Assembly (NCBI GenBank): GCA_963800415.1 | Contig: CAWDBS010000009.1 | Coordinates: 1-64,000 of the forward strand | Source: Palsa-504 sp963800415 | GTDB taxonomy: Bacteria > Actinomycetota > Actinomycetes > Streptosporangiales > Streptosporangiaceae | Direction of reading: 5' to 3' | Length of the DNA: 64,000 nt | In this document: in pieces, positions 1-8,716 of the stretch | Layout: the number at the start of each line of letters is the position of its first letter | How positions within the stretch are numbered: position 1 is the first letter of the stretch | Position numbers and translations under genes: made by a program | The notes under the pieces: generated by a model | Told to the model about the DNA's origin: nothing | Databases searched by the model: none | The model's input: only the letters and a program-made list of their open reading frames with translations

Positions 1-107
1 GTCCCGGCCGGAAAGGGGCCGGATTACTGTGTGGAGTGGGCTCGCGCGGGTAGGGATGGCTCTCCCGCTCATCCGCGCGTACCGCGCCGGACCTTCAGGA
101 GGTGCCC

Positions 108-250
108 GTGCCCACGCCAGCCACCGACATCGATCTCGCGACCGCCGCCGAGCTTGGCCAGCAGCTACGGGTGGACTCCGTCCGGTCGAGCACCTCGGCC
201 GGGTCCGGGCACCCGACCTCGAGCATGTCCGCCGCCGACCTGATGGCGGT
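108..250 (+). pseudogene. transketolase 5' fragment (truncated)
   Basis: A GTG start at 108 follows a strong AGGAGG site (97-102) with 5-nt spacing. The next 48 codons read like a transketolase N-terminus: LRVDSVRSSTSAGSGHPTSS carries the conserved GSGHP thiamine-binding region, followed by MSAADLMAVL. Homology stops near 250, where the convergent ABC permease ends at 252. The frame stays open to 875 only as antisense of the permease. The domain needs about 600 more residues, so this is a cut-off gene. A complete and different transketolase sits at 24.7 kb. The cut is either a genuine rearrangement or an assembly join. Confidence 0.75.
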
Positions 251-251
251 C

Positions 252-1121
252 TTAGCTGCTCTCGCCGGTCAGGCCCCAGCGGCGGCGGATGGCGCCGTCG
301 GCCAGGCCAAACAGGCGGTCCACGAGGATGCCGAGGATAAGGATCACGATGATGATCGCGGTGGCGCTCGCCATGTCGGACTGATCCTGGTCGGTGGACA
401 GCAGCACGCCCAGCGACGGCTGGTTCGCGATGATGACCAGCAGCTCGCCGGCCATCAGGCTGCGCCAGGCGAACGCCCAGCCCTGCTTGAGCCCGGCCAC
501 GAACGCGGGCAGCGAGGCCGGCAGGATCAGGAACCGGTACAGCGACAGCCGGCGCAGGCCCATCATCTTGCCCGCCTTGAGCAGCAGCGGCGGGGTGTAG
601 TCCACCCCGGCGATCAGGCCGTTGGCCACCGAGGGCGCGGCGCCGAGGATGATGACGAACAAGATGGCCTCGGTCGAGATCCCGAACAGGATGATCGCGA
701 ACGGGAACCAGGCGATGGACGGCATCGTCTGCAGCCCGGTGATCAGCGACCCGACCGCCGCGCGCAGTGGCCTGATGCGGGACACCAGGGCGCCGATTAC
801 CGCACCGATCAGCACGGCCAGGCCGAACCCGAGGATCGCGCGCTGGGCCGTGGTGGCGATAGCGTGCCACAATAGGCCGGTCTGCAGCTGCTGCCAGAGG
901 TTGGACAGGGTCGCGCCCGGCCCGGGGAAGATGGCTTTCTTCCAGCCGCTGAGGTGGATCAGCTGCCACACCACCAGCACGATGAGGATGGCCAGCGCCA
1001 CCGGCCACAGGCCGCCCCAGGCGCGCGCGGCCAGACGGCGGCTGCGCTGATCCGACGGCGCCTCGAGGGATTCCAGCCAGGTCAGCTTCTCCTCGTATTT
1101 AGCCCTGTCCTCAACGGCCAT
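252..1121 (-). CDS. ABC importer permease, sulfonate/nitrate/taurine (SsuC/TauC) family
   Basis: 289 aa, usual for the family. A short cytoplasmic N-terminus precedes about six hydrophobic segments (from about residue 38). The EAA-type coupling loop is visible around residues 182-205 (LLKAGKMMGLRRLSLYRF, then LPASLPAFVAGL). It is the last gene of an SBP-ATPase-permease operon and overlaps the ATPase gene by 11 nt. The family imports alkanesulfonates, taurine, nitrate or similar anions; substrate cannot be fixed from sequence. In many actinomycetes this trio sits in the sulfite reductase operon, so a sulfur source is the best guess. Confidence 0.9.
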   Translation of the reverse strand: MAVEDRAKYEEKLTWLESLEAPSDQRSRRLAARAWGGLWPVALAILIVLVVWQLIHLSGWKKAIFPGPGATLSNLWQQLQTGLLWHAIATTAQRAILGFGLAVLIGAVIGALVSRIRPLRAAVGSLITGLQTMPSIAWFPFAIILFGISTEAILFVIILGAAPSVANGLIAGVDYTPPLLLKAGKMMGLRRLSLYRFLILPASLPAFVAGLKQGWAFAWRSLMAGELLVIIANQPSLGVLLSTDQDQSDMASATAIIIVILILGILVDRLFGLADGAIRRRWGLTGESS

Positions 1122-1911
1122 CGCGGCTCATCTCCTCCCGCAGCCGGTCGGTGACCTTGGCGGCCAGCTCCGCCACCGGCGCCGAGTCGATCCGCCGGGG
1201 ACGCTCGATGGGCACGCCGAACTCCGCGATGACCCGGCCGGGGCGGCTGCTCAGCACCACCACCCGGTCGCCGAGCCGGACCGCCTCCCGCACGTTGTGG
1301 GTCACGAACAGGACGGTCAGCGGCCGGCCGGCGCAGATCCGGTCCAGCTCGTCGTGCAGCACGTCCCTGGTCATCGCGTCCAGCGCGCCGAACGGCTCGT
1401 CCATCAGCAGCACGTCCGCGTCCTGGGCCAGCGCGCGGGCCAGCGCGACCCGCTGCCGCATGCCGCCGGACAGCTGGTGCGGCCGCTTCCCGCCGAACCC
1501 GGTCAGGTGCACCGTGTCCAGCAGTTCCCCCGTCCGCTGACGGCGCTCGGCCTTGCCCAGGCCGCGGGCGCGCAGCGCCAGCTCGACGTTGCCCGCCGCG
1601 GTGAGCCACGGGAACAGCGCCGGCTCCTGGAACATGAACGCCACCCGGCCCCCGCCGGCCGACACCTCGCCGGAGGTGGGCTGCTCCAGCCCGGCCACCA
1701 GGGAGAGCAGCGTGGACTTGCCGCAGCCCGACGCCCCGATGAGGCAGGTGAACTCCCCCGGCGGCACCTCGAGCGAGACCTGATCGAGCGCGCGTACCGC
1801 CGAACTGCCGCGTCCGAACACCTTGGACACGGCCGTCAGCTTGACCGATCCCCGCGTCGGGGGCGCCGCGCGGCGGTCGGTCACCGTCACGGAATTCACC
1901 TGCCTCACCAT
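1111..1911 (-). CDS. ABC importer ATP-binding protein, sulfonate/nitrate family
   Basis: 266 aa nucleotide-binding subunit partnering the downstream permease. Walker A GASGCGKST near residue 59, signature LSGGMRQR near 147, Walker B VLLMDEP near 167 and H-loop FVTHN near 204 are all intact. Its ATG lies a few bases after the stop of the substrate-binding protein gene and its end overlaps the permease start, so the three are translationally coupled. Energises import of a sulfonate-, taurine- or nitrate-like solute. Confidence 0.92.
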   Translation of the reverse strand: MVRQVNSVTVTDRRAAPPTRGSVKLTAVSKVFGRGSSAVRALDQVSLEVPPGEFTCLIGASGCGKSTLLSLVAGLEQPTSGEVSAGGGRVAFMFQEPALFPWLTAAGNVELALRARGLGKAERRQRTGELLDTVHLTGFGGKRPHQLSGGMRQRVALARALAQDADVLLMDEPFGALDAMTRDVLHDELDRICAGRPLTVLFVTHNVREAVRLGDRVVVLSSRPGRVIAEFGVPIERPRRIDSAPVAELAAKVTDRLREEMSRDGR

Positions 1912-1914
1912 CGG

Positions 1915-2946
1915 CTACGAACTGATCTGGGATTCGCCCGCGGCGGCCAGCACCTTGTTGAGCGGGCTGAGATCGTAGATCCCGGTCAGATCGACCGGCT
2001 TGAGCAGGCCGAGCGATACGGCCTGCGAGGCGTCGGCCTTCAGCGACGCCGCATCCGGGTCGTTGGTGAAGGTGATCTCCTTGAACGAGGCCGCGACAAT
2101 GCTCGCCTTGAGCGGCTTGCCGGTGTACGAGGCCAGCTCCGCGTTGGCGTCGGCCTGCGCCGCGGCCGGGCTGGACTTGATGAAGGCGTTCGCCTGAACC
2201 TGGGCCTTGAGCAGGTCGGACACGACCGCCGGATGGGCCGAGAGGAAGCTCTTCGTCACGATGAGCAGCGTGGTGACGCCGGGCTCACTGAGCAGCACAG
2301 TGCCGCCGTCGGTGACCATCTGGATGTCGTAAGGGGCGGGCTCGGATCCGCCGGCGATCTGCCCGGACTTGAACTGGAGCACCGCGGCCGAGTTGGGCTT
2401 GGTCGGCTTGATGAACGCGTCACCGCCGCCGGTCGTGTTGGTCGTCACGCCGTTCTGCTTGAGCCAGTAGCGCAGGGCCACGTCCTGCGTGTTGCCGAGC
2501 GACGGCGTGGCCAGCGACTTGCCCTTGAGCTGGGCTGCCGAGGTGATGCCCTTCTTGACCACGATCGACGCGCCGCCGGTGGCGGCGCCCGAGATGATCT
2601 GGATGTTGCTGGCTTTCTGCCAGGCGGTGATGGCCGGGTTCGGCCCGACATAGGCGGCGTCGAGCTGCCCGGCCAGGATCGCCGTGGTCTCCTCGGTCCC
2701 GCTGCTGAACGCGGTGGCCTTCACGGTACCCGCGGAGCCGAGGGCCTTGGTGAAGAAGCCTTCCTTCAGGCCGACCAGGGCAGAGGCATGCGTGATGTTG
2801 CTGAGGAAGCCCAGCCTGACCGTGACCGGTGAGCCTCCCCCGGCGTTCGAGTTGGTCGCCGCGCCCGATGATGATGATGATGACGACGAGCAGCCTGCCA
2901 GCACAAGGGCCGCGCCGATCATAGCGGCGGTCGTGACACGTCGCAT
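1915..2946 (-). CDS. ABC importer substrate-binding lipoprotein (SsuA/TauA/NrtA-like)
   Basis: 343 aa. A lipoprotein signal peptide ends in the lipobox LAGC (Cys about residue 19), followed by a run of eight serines and a Gly/Asn linker. The mature part resembles periplasmic-binding fold 2 proteins of the sulfonate/nitrate class (VRLGFLSNITHASALVGLKEGF near the N-terminus; SGAATGGASIVVKKG further on). First gene of the importer operon; an AT-rich promoter region lies directly upstream. Captures the solute outside the membrane. The exact ligand is unknown. Confidence 0.9.
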   Translation of the reverse strand: MRRVTTAAMIGAALVLAGCSSSSSSSSGAATNSNAGGGSPVTVRLGFLSNITHASALVGLKEGFFTKALGSAGTVKATAFSSGTEETTAILAGQLDAAYVGPNPAITAWQKASNIQIISGAATGGASIVVKKGITSAAQLKGKSLATPSLGNTQDVALRYWLKQNGVTTNTTGGGDAFIKPTKPNSAAVLQFKSGQIAGGSEPAPYDIQMVTDGGTVLLSEPGVTTLLIVTKSFLSAHPAVVSDLLKAQVQANAFIKSSPAAAQADANAELASYTGKPLKASIVAASFKEITFTNDPDAASLKADASQAVSLGLLKPVDLTGIYDLSPLNKVLAAAGESQISS

Positions 2947-3000
2947 TTAGTACCTAATTTCTATCGTTTATATAGGGAAACAATCTGGTTTACTATACAT
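2947..3000 (-). promoter_or_regulatory. AT-rich promoter/operator region of the ABC importer operon
   Basis: 54 bp with strikingly low G+C in a 70% G+C window. On the minus strand it holds TATAGT and CTATATAA, plausible -10 material, and an interrupted repeat GTTTCCCTATATAAAC (arms GTTT/AAAC). Probably contains the promoter and an operator for the importer. The regulator is unknown. Confidence 0.45.
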
Positions 3001-3085
3001 GAAGTCGGCAATGCAGGGAATCAGCGCAGGCAGAGTCGCCAGCGGTCCCCGGCCTGCCGCGGCTGGCCAGGTGACCGCGGTGATC

Positions 3086-3463
3086 TCAATTTCCCGCGTC
3101 GCTCGAATCCTGCAGCGTGATGCCGGCCACCGCGCGGAACTTGGCCAGGCACGTTTCCAGCCGGGCCACGTCCGCGTCGGTGGCGTGGTTGATCTGGAAG
3201 GTCAGCTGATGGAGCGCGTAGGGAGAATTAAGGTCGGACGGCAGCGGCTGGGCGGTCACGGCGGGAACCTTGGCGCAGGCCGAGCGCACGGCCAGCCGCT
3301 GGGACACCGGAGTGCCCGCGCGGAATGAGATAACAGCCTGCCGCTGCCCGAGCGCCGCGTCGAACTGCGAGCAGCCGGCCAGCGCGGCCGCGGCCGTGAG
3401 GGCCAGGCCCGCGCCGGCCAGCCGGCGCCGCCTGGCACTCACTACACCGGGTAGTACCCGCAT
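3086..3463 (-). CDS. small secreted lipoprotein, unknown function
   Basis: 125 aa. A basic n-region (SARRRR) is followed by a hydrophobic core and the lipobox LAGC with Cys31, so the protein is predicted to be lipid-anchored outside the membrane. The mature part of about 95 residues has two further cysteines (RSACAKV and LETCLAKF) that could form a disulfide. No recognised catalytic motif. GTG codon 8 is an alternative start. It is monocistronic between the importer promoter and the divergent sulfotransferase. Confidence 0.7.
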   Translation of the reverse strand: MRVLPGVVSARRRRLAGAGLALTAAAALAGCSQFDAALGQRQAVISFRAGTPVSQRLAVRSACAKVPAVTAQPLPSDLNSPYALHQLTFQINHATDADVARLETCLAKFRAVAGITLQDSSDAGN

Positions 3464-3541
3464 GATGCCAGCCTACGGGCTGGCGGCGGCTAGTACGGTA
3501 TCGGGCAGGGCCTTCCCGAATCAGGCCCAGCCTGGAGGACA

Positions 3542-3583
3542 CGTGGCCAGCCGGATCGAAGACTATGACGCCCCGGACTGCTA
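3542..3583 (+). pseudogene. 13-codon micro-ORF, possible remnant of a GH15 glucoamylase/trehalase start
   Basis: GTG with a good GGAGG site (3534-3538) encodes MASRIEDYDAPDC and then stops. The first eight residues match the conserved start of actinobacterial GH15 proteins (MASRIEDYALIGDC), after which homology ends and the sulfotransferase gene begins 7 nt later. It may be the 5' stub of a deleted GH15 gene that still supplies a ribosome-binding site, or a coincidental leader peptide. The match is short, so confidence is low. Confidence 0.35.
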
Positions 3584-3590
3584 GGCGATT

Positions 3591-4508
3591 ATGCCCTCCG
3601 CTCGTCACATCCTCATCGTCAACTCCCGCAGCGTGCACCGGCCGGTCTTCGTCGTCGGCGCGCCGCACTCGGGCGCGGACCTGATCGGCCGCGCGCTGAA
3701 GGCGTCCGCGGGCTTTCACGTCACGATCGGCCAGCCGAGCGTGCTGCGCACCGTGTACGCCTTCGCCCGGCGGCCGTCCATGCACCAGGGCCGGGCGCAG
3801 GCCGCCGCCAGCGTTATCAGGGACGCCTTCGCGCAGGGCTGGCAGGTCACCGCGAGCAGTTGCCTGGAATGCACCCGCGAATGCCGGGCCGCCGCCGGCC
3901 TGGCCGCCGATGCCGCCGGCCCGTGCGTGGAGCTCCGGGGCCTGGAGACATTCGGGGACGCCAGCCCGGACCTCATCTACTGCGCGGAGGCGCTCACCTA
4001 TGCGTTCCCCGACGCCCGGATCGTTCAGGTGGTCAGGGACGGCCGGGACGTGGTGGCCAGCATGCTCGCCGATCCGCTGGTGATGTCCTGGTTCCGGCCC
4101 AGCTTCGTGAACGTGGACACCGAGTTTCCCAACCCGTTCTTCGGCATCGAGTCCGCCCAGGACCGCGACCTGTGGCCACGGCTGTCCCCGGCCGGCCGGT
4201 GCGCGCTGCGCTGGCGCTGGTCCGTGCGCCTGGCCGCCACGATGCACCACAGCCTGCCGGCGGTCCAGCTGAAGACCCTCCGCTATGAGCACCTGCTGAG
4301 CAAGCCGGACGAGGCCCTGGCGGACCTGTCCCGCTTCGCAGGCACCAACGTGCAAGCGGCCGAGATCCGCAACGAGGCCCGCGCCGCCCGCAGCCGCAGC
4401 CGCAACCGGCGCGCCCCCGCGTATGAGATGTCCCTCACCACCGAGGACATCGCCGAGGTAGAGAAAACCGCCGGCGAGGAGCTCCGCCGCCTCGGCTACA
4501 CCTTCTAG
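3591..4508 (+). CDS. sulfotransferase family protein
   Basis: 305 aa. The 5'-phosphosulfate-binding P-loop-like motif RPVFVVGAPHSGADLI lies at about residues 17-32, and the 3'-phosphate-binding segment ARIVQVVRDGRDVVASML at about 141-158, as in PAPS-dependent sulfotransferases. The family transfers sulfate from PAPS to hydroxyl or amine groups; the acceptor is unknown. It starts at ATG 3591 with no strong ribosome site of its own, directly behind a 13-codon micro-ORF that has one, so reinitiation is possible. Convergent with the ABC exporter. Confidence 0.8.
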   Translation: MPSARHILIVNSRSVHRPVFVVGAPHSGADLIGRALKASAGFHVTIGQPSVLRTVYAFARRPSMHQGRAQAAASVIRDAFAQGWQVTASSCLECTRECRAAAGLAADAAGPCVELRGLETFGDASPDLIYCAEALTYAFPDARIVQVVRDGRDVVASMLADPLVMSWFRPSFVNVDTEFPNPFFGIESAQDRDLWPRLSPAGRCALRWRWSVRLAATMHHSLPAVQLKTLRYEHLLSKPDEALADLSRFAGTNVQAAEIRNEARAARSRSRNRRAPAYEMSLTTEDIAEVEKTAGEELRRLGYTF

Positions 4509-4524
4509 GCGGGTCGGGTCACGC

Positions 4525-6429
4525 CTAAGCGGCCTGGCCGGCGAACTGGGTGTGGTACAAGTCGGCGTACAGGCCGCCCGCCGCGAGTAGCTCCTCGTGC
4601 GTACCGCGCTCGGTGATCCGGCCGGCGTCGACGACCAGGATCTGGTCGGCTTCCCTGATGGTCGACAGCCGGTGCGCGATCACCAGCGAGGTGCGGCCGG
4701 CCAGCGCCGTCTTCAGCGCGCGCTGCACGGCGACCTCCGATTCGGAGTCCAGGTGCGCGGTGGCCTCGTCGAGCACCACCACCGACGGGGCCTTCAGCAG
4801 CAGCCGGGCCACCGCGACGCGCTGCTTCTCGCCGCCGGACAGCCGGTAGCCCCGGTCTCCCACCACGGTGTCCAGGCCGTCGGGCAGGCTGGAGATCAGG
4901 TCCCAGATCTGGGCGGCCTCGCAGGCCTGGATCAGCTCGAGCTCGGTGGCCGCGGGCCGCGCGTAGGTCAGGTTGGCCCGGATCGTGTCGTGGAACAGGT
5001 GCGCGTCCTGGGTGACTACGCCCACCGCGTCGTGCAGCGACTCCAGGGTGACGTCCCTGAGGTCGTAGCCGGCGATCCGCACGGCACCGTCGTTCGGGTC
5101 GTACAGCCGGGCCGCCAGCGCGGTGATCGTCGTCTTGCCCGCGCCGGACGGGCCGACCAGCGCGGTCAGCTTGCCGGACGGCGCCAGGAAACTGACGCCG
5201 CGCAGGACCCCGGCCGCGGCGTCCTGGCGTTCGGGCGCGGGCAGCGCGATGGACTCCAGAGAGGCCAGCGACACCTCGCTCGCCGTGGGGTACCTGAAGG
5301 ACACGTCGTCGAACTCGATCGTCGGAGCGACATCGCCCCGGCCGTCCGCGGCCTCAAGCGCCGGCAGGTTCACCGCGCCTGGCTTCTCGGCTATCAGCGG
5401 CTTGAGGTCCAGCACCTCGAAGACCCGGTCGAAGCTGACCAGGGCCGTCATCACGCTGACCTGTACGCTGGACAGCGACATGATCGGCCCGTAGACCCGG
5501 CCGAGCAAGGTGGTCATGGCGACCAGGGTGCCGATCTGGAAGGTACCGTTGATAACCAGGGTGCCGCCCAGCCCGTAGACGACGGCGGTCACCAGCGAGG
5601 CCAGAAGCGTGAGCGCGACGAAGAGCACCTGGCCGTACATGGCCGTGACGACGCCGATATCGCGGACCTTGGCCGCGCGCGAGGAAAACGCGCCGGACTC
5701 CTCACGAGGCCGGCCGAACAGCTTCACCAGCATGGCACCCGCGACGTTGAACCGCTCGGTCATCGTCGAGCCCATCTCGGCGTTGAGCTGCATGCTTTCC
5801 CTGGTCAGCCGCTGCATCCGGCGTCCGACCAGCCGGGCGGGCAGGATGAACAGCGGGATCATGACCAGGGCGATGACAGTGACCAGCCAGGACAGGTAGA
5901 ACAGCGTCACCAGGATGAGGATCAGGCTGAGCAGGTTGGAGATCACCCCGGACAGCGTGGAGGTGATGGCCTGCTGGGCGCCGACCACGTCGCCGTCGAG
6001 GCGGCTGACCAGCGACCCCGTCTGCGCGCGAGTGAAGAAGGCGATCGGCTGGCGCTGGACGTGATCGAACACCTGGGTTCGCAGGTCGTAGATGAGGCCC
6101 TCGCCGATCCGGGCGGAGAACCAGCGGATCACGAAGCCGAGCACCGCGTCGAACACCGCGACGGCCGCGACCGCGCAGGCGATCACGATCACGACTTGCT
6201 CGTTGCGGGCCAGGATGCCGCCGTCGATGATCTCCCGCAGCAGCAGCGGGTTCACGACGGTGATCACCGCGTCGAGGGCGGTGGCGAGGAGGAAGACGGT
6301 CAGGTACACCCGGTACGGCCGCGCGTAGGCGGCGATCCTGCGGATGGTGCCCGGCTTGAGCTTCTGCTTGGTGATGGAGGGGTCCATCCGGAACCCTCGC
6401 ATCATGACCAGGTTTGCCCGCCCGTACAT
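4525..6429 (-). CDS. ABC exporter, fused membrane and ATPase domains (multidrug/lipid type)
   Basis: About 634 aa half-exporter. Six transmembrane helices in the N-terminal half (residues about 20-320) are followed by an ATPase with Walker A GPSGAGKTT, signature LSGGEKQR, Walker B VVVLDEAT and the H-loop IAHRLST. Works as a dimer exporting drugs or lipids; substrate unknown. Start is uncertain: the frame is open from 6486, ATG 6429 has GGAGGG 11 nt upstream, and ATG 6387 (MDPSITKQKLKPGTIRR) has GAGGG at 6 nt. The last may be the true start because homologs begin close to it. Confidence 0.9.
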   Translation of the reverse strand: MYGRANLVMMRGFRMDPSITKQKLKPGTIRRIAAYARPYRVYLTVFLLATALDAVITVVNPLLLREIIDGGILARNEQVVIVIACAVAAVAVFDAVLGFVIRWFSARIGEGLIYDLRTQVFDHVQRQPIAFFTRAQTGSLVSRLDGDVVGAQQAITSTLSGVISNLLSLILILVTLFYLSWLVTVIALVMIPLFILPARLVGRRMQRLTRESMQLNAEMGSTMTERFNVAGAMLVKLFGRPREESGAFSSRAAKVRDIGVVTAMYGQVLFVALTLLASLVTAVVYGLGGTLVINGTFQIGTLVAMTTLLGRVYGPIMSLSSVQVSVMTALVSFDRVFEVLDLKPLIAEKPGAVNLPALEAADGRGDVAPTIEFDDVSFRYPTASEVSLASLESIALPAPERQDAAAGVLRGVSFLAPSGKLTALVGPSGAGKTTITALAARLYDPNDGAVRIAGYDLRDVTLESLHDAVGVVTQDAHLFHDTIRANLTYARPAATELELIQACEAAQIWDLISSLPDGLDTVVGDRGYRLSGGEKQRVAVARLLLKAPSVVVLDEATAHLDSESEVAVQRALKTALAGRTSLVIAHRLSTIREADQILVVDAGRITERGTHEELLAAGGLYADLYHTQFAGQAA

Positions 6430-6573
6430 GACCAGGGAAACCCTCCGGGGGCGGCAATTAGTTCCCGCGCTGGGCGGGATGGCCATCAGCTAGTAGCGAA
6501 CTCCAGGGCTATCCGGGCGGGGTCCCGGCGGCGGCGGCGCCGGCCGGTGCCACTGGGCGCGGACCGAACGTCC

Positions 6574-6798
6574 TTAGCGCTTCACCTTGGTCTTGCTACT
6601 GCGGGTCGCACCACCACGCCCGCGCAACGTCACTCCCGTCTCGGTCAGGATCCGGTGGACGAAGCCGTAGGACCTTCCTGTCGAGGTTGCCAGTGATCGG
6701 ATGCTCTCGCCCGAGTCATACCGTTTGCCGAGGGTCGTCGCCAGCTTGCTGCGGTCCACCCCGGTCACCCGCGTGCCTTTCTTGAGGGTCTCTGCCAC
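6574..6798 (-). CDS. small helix-turn-helix DNA-binding protein
   Basis: 74 aa, strongly basic at the C-terminus (GATRSSKTKVKR). A single HTH is evident at about residues 25-55: DSGESIRSLATSTGRSYGFV followed by HRILTETGVTLRGRGGA. GTG start with GGGAGG 5 nt upstream. Conserved small proteins of this kind are common in actinomycetes and act as DNA-binding or nucleoid-type factors; the target is unknown. The 184 bp upstream are unusually AT-rich. Confidence 0.75.
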   Translation of the reverse strand: MAETLKKGTRVTGVDRSKLATTLGKRYDSGESIRSLATSTGRSYGFVHRILTETGVTLRGRGGATRSSKTKVKR

Positions 6799-6982
6799 AT
6801 GTACCTCCCGTTAGATGCGGTCACCAATGAGTTTCGCGTTCCCCACTGGTAATGATCAGGCATGACCGCGGGATTGGCCACCCACATGACGGTAAATGAT
6901 CACTATATTTTCGCGCGGGCTATGACTGAATCGTGACCATCAGGCTGGACGCGTCAAACTTGCAACAAACGGATGCAATTGC

Positions 6983-8581
6983 TTATGCAAGTGCGACAAG
7001 ATCTGCGAAATCCTCGCTCCATGCGTCTTCCACGCCGTCGGGCAGGACGACAACGCGTTCTGGTGATAGCGCTTCAACCGCACCTTCATCATGCGTCACA
7101 AGCACTATCGCGCCGCGGAAGCTCCGCAGCGCTCCCAGTACCTCTTCCCGGCTGGCTGGATCGAGGTTGTTCGTCGGCTCGTCGAGCAACAGGACGTTCG
7201 CGCCTGATACAACAAGAAGAGCGAGGGCTAGCCTCGTCTTTTCTCCGCCGGAAAGCACACCCGCGGGCTTTTCGACATCATCACCTGAGAACAGGAATGA
7301 GCCGAGAACCTTACGCTGCTGCGATTCGGTAAGGTCCGGAGCCGCCGAGCGCATGTGGGATAGAACCGTTCGATCGGTTTCCAGCGTCTCATGCTCCTGG
7401 GCATAATATCCGAGGCTAAGGCCGTGTCCTGGCGTGACTTTTCCGGTATCCGGAGTCTCCAGGCCGGCCAGCAGCCGGAGCAGGGTTGTCTTGCCCGCCC
7501 CGTTGAGCCCGAGGATCACCACCCGGCTGCCCCGGTCGACGGCCACATCCACCCCGGTGAACACCTCGGCCGACCCGTACGACTTGGACAGGCCGACGGC
7601 GGACAGCGGAGTCCGGCCGCACGGGGCGGGAACCGGGAAGCGGAGCCTGGCCACCCGATCGGCGGTGCGCTCCGCCTCGACCCCGGCCAGCATCCGCTCG
7701 GCCCGGCGCTGCATGTTCTGGGCCGCCCTCGCCTTCGTCGCCTTGGCCCGCATCTTGTCCGCCTGAGCCATCAGCGCGCTAGCCTGGCGGCCCGCGTTCA
7801 CCAGCTCCCGCCTGCGGCGTCGCTCATCAGTCTCGCGCTGCTGCAGGTAGGCGCGCCAGCCCAGGTTGTAGATGTCCAGGCAGGCTCGCTGCGCATCGAG
7901 GTAGAAGACCTTGTTCACCACGTCGCCGAGCAGCGCCACGTCGTGACTGATCACGACCAGGCCGCCGCGGTAGCTCTTGAGGTGATCGCGCAGCCAGGCT
8001 ACCGAGTCGGCGTCCAGGTGGTTGGTCGGCTCGTCGAGGAGCATGGTCTCGGAGTCAGAGAACAAGATCCTGGCCAGCTCGACCCGACGCCGCTGGCCCC
8101 CGGACAGGGTGTGCAGCGGCTGATGCAGCACCCGGTCGGGCAGGCCCAGGCTGGCGGTGATCGAGGCCGCCTGCGACTCGGCCGCGTACCCGCCGAGCAC
8201 CGCGAGCCGCTCTTCCAGCCTGCCGTACCTGCGGATGGCGTCGGCCGCCGCGGCGGAGTCGGAGCCGGCCATTTCCGCTTCAGCCGCCCGGAGTCCGGCA
8301 CGCAGCTGGTCGAGCCCGCGGGCCGCCAGTACCCGGTCGATGGCCAGCATGTCCAGGTTCCCGGTCCGCGGGTCCTGCGGCAGGTAGCCGACCGGACCCG
8401 TCCGGCGGACCGAGCCCGCGGCCGGCTGGGCCTGGTCAGCCAGCACCTTGGCCAGCGTGGTCTTCCCCGCGCCGTTCCGGCCGACCAGGCCGATCCGGTC
8501 CCCCGCGGACACCTGGAACGACGCAGCGTCGAGCAGCAGGCGCGCGCCAGCCCGCAGTTCGATTTCAGTTGCCACGATCAT
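6983..8581 (-). CDS. ABC-F family ATPase (ribosome-associated)
   Basis: 532 aa with two ATPase domains and no membrane segments. The first Walker A is GRNGAGKTT (about residue 35) and the second GLNGAGKTT (about 353). Two LSGG signatures and two LLDEPTNHLD/LLDEPTNNLD Walker B boxes are visible. The linker (about 240-300) is Arg/Lys-rich, typical of ABC-F factors that act at the ribosomal E-site. Its neighbour acVLRF1 also acts on ribosomes. Base composition changes inside the gene: the 3' part (6983 to about 7440, C-terminal 150 aa) is visibly poorer in G+C than the rest. A G-tract repeat lies upstream of the start. Confidence 0.93.
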   Translation of the reverse strand: MIVATEIELRAGARLLLDAASFQVSAGDRIGLVGRNGAGKTTLAKVLADQAQPAAGSVRRTGPVGYLPQDPRTGNLDMLAIDRVLAARGLDQLRAGLRAAEAEMAGSDSAAAADAIRRYGRLEERLAVLGGYAAESQAASITASLGLPDRVLHQPLHTLSGGQRRRVELARILFSDSETMLLDEPTNHLDADSVAWLRDHLKSYRGGLVVISHDVALLGDVVNKVFYLDAQRACLDIYNLGWRAYLQQRETDERRRRRELVNAGRQASALMAQADKMRAKATKARAAQNMQRRAERMLAGVEAERTADRVARLRFPVPAPCGRTPLSAVGLSKSYGSAEVFTGVDVAVDRGSRVVILGLNGAGKTTLLRLLAGLETPDTGKVTPGHGLSLGYYAQEHETLETDRTVLSHMRSAAPDLTESQQRKVLGSFLFSGDDVEKPAGVLSGGEKTRLALALLVVSGANVLLLDEPTNNLDPASREEVLGALRSFRGAIVLVTHDEGAVEALSPERVVVLPDGVEDAWSEDFADLVALA

Positions 8582-8624
8582 GACGTGATAGCTCCAAAGA
8601 GGACCAGAAACGGACAGACTCCCT

Positions 8625-8656
8625 CGGGGGGTCCGGGGGGTCGTCCCCCCGGGCCA
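8625..8656. repeat. G-tract/C-tract hairpin repeat, copy A
   Basis: Short copy of a dispersed repeat: two G-runs joined by TCC, then CCGGGGGG-tcgt-CCCCCCGG, a perfect 8-bp hairpin. Lies between the ABC-F start and acVLRF1. Other copies are at 21908, 23633, 24169 and 40568. Confidence 0.7.
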
Positions 8657-8716
8657 GCACAGCCCTGGGGTGTGTCCCTAGTCCGAGGTGAGGAGCATGG
8701 CATCCATTCTACTTGG

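Noticed and set aside
102..875. 257-codon plus-strand frame starting as transketolase
   Set aside because: After about codon 50 it is only antisense of the ABC permease; only the first part is homologous.
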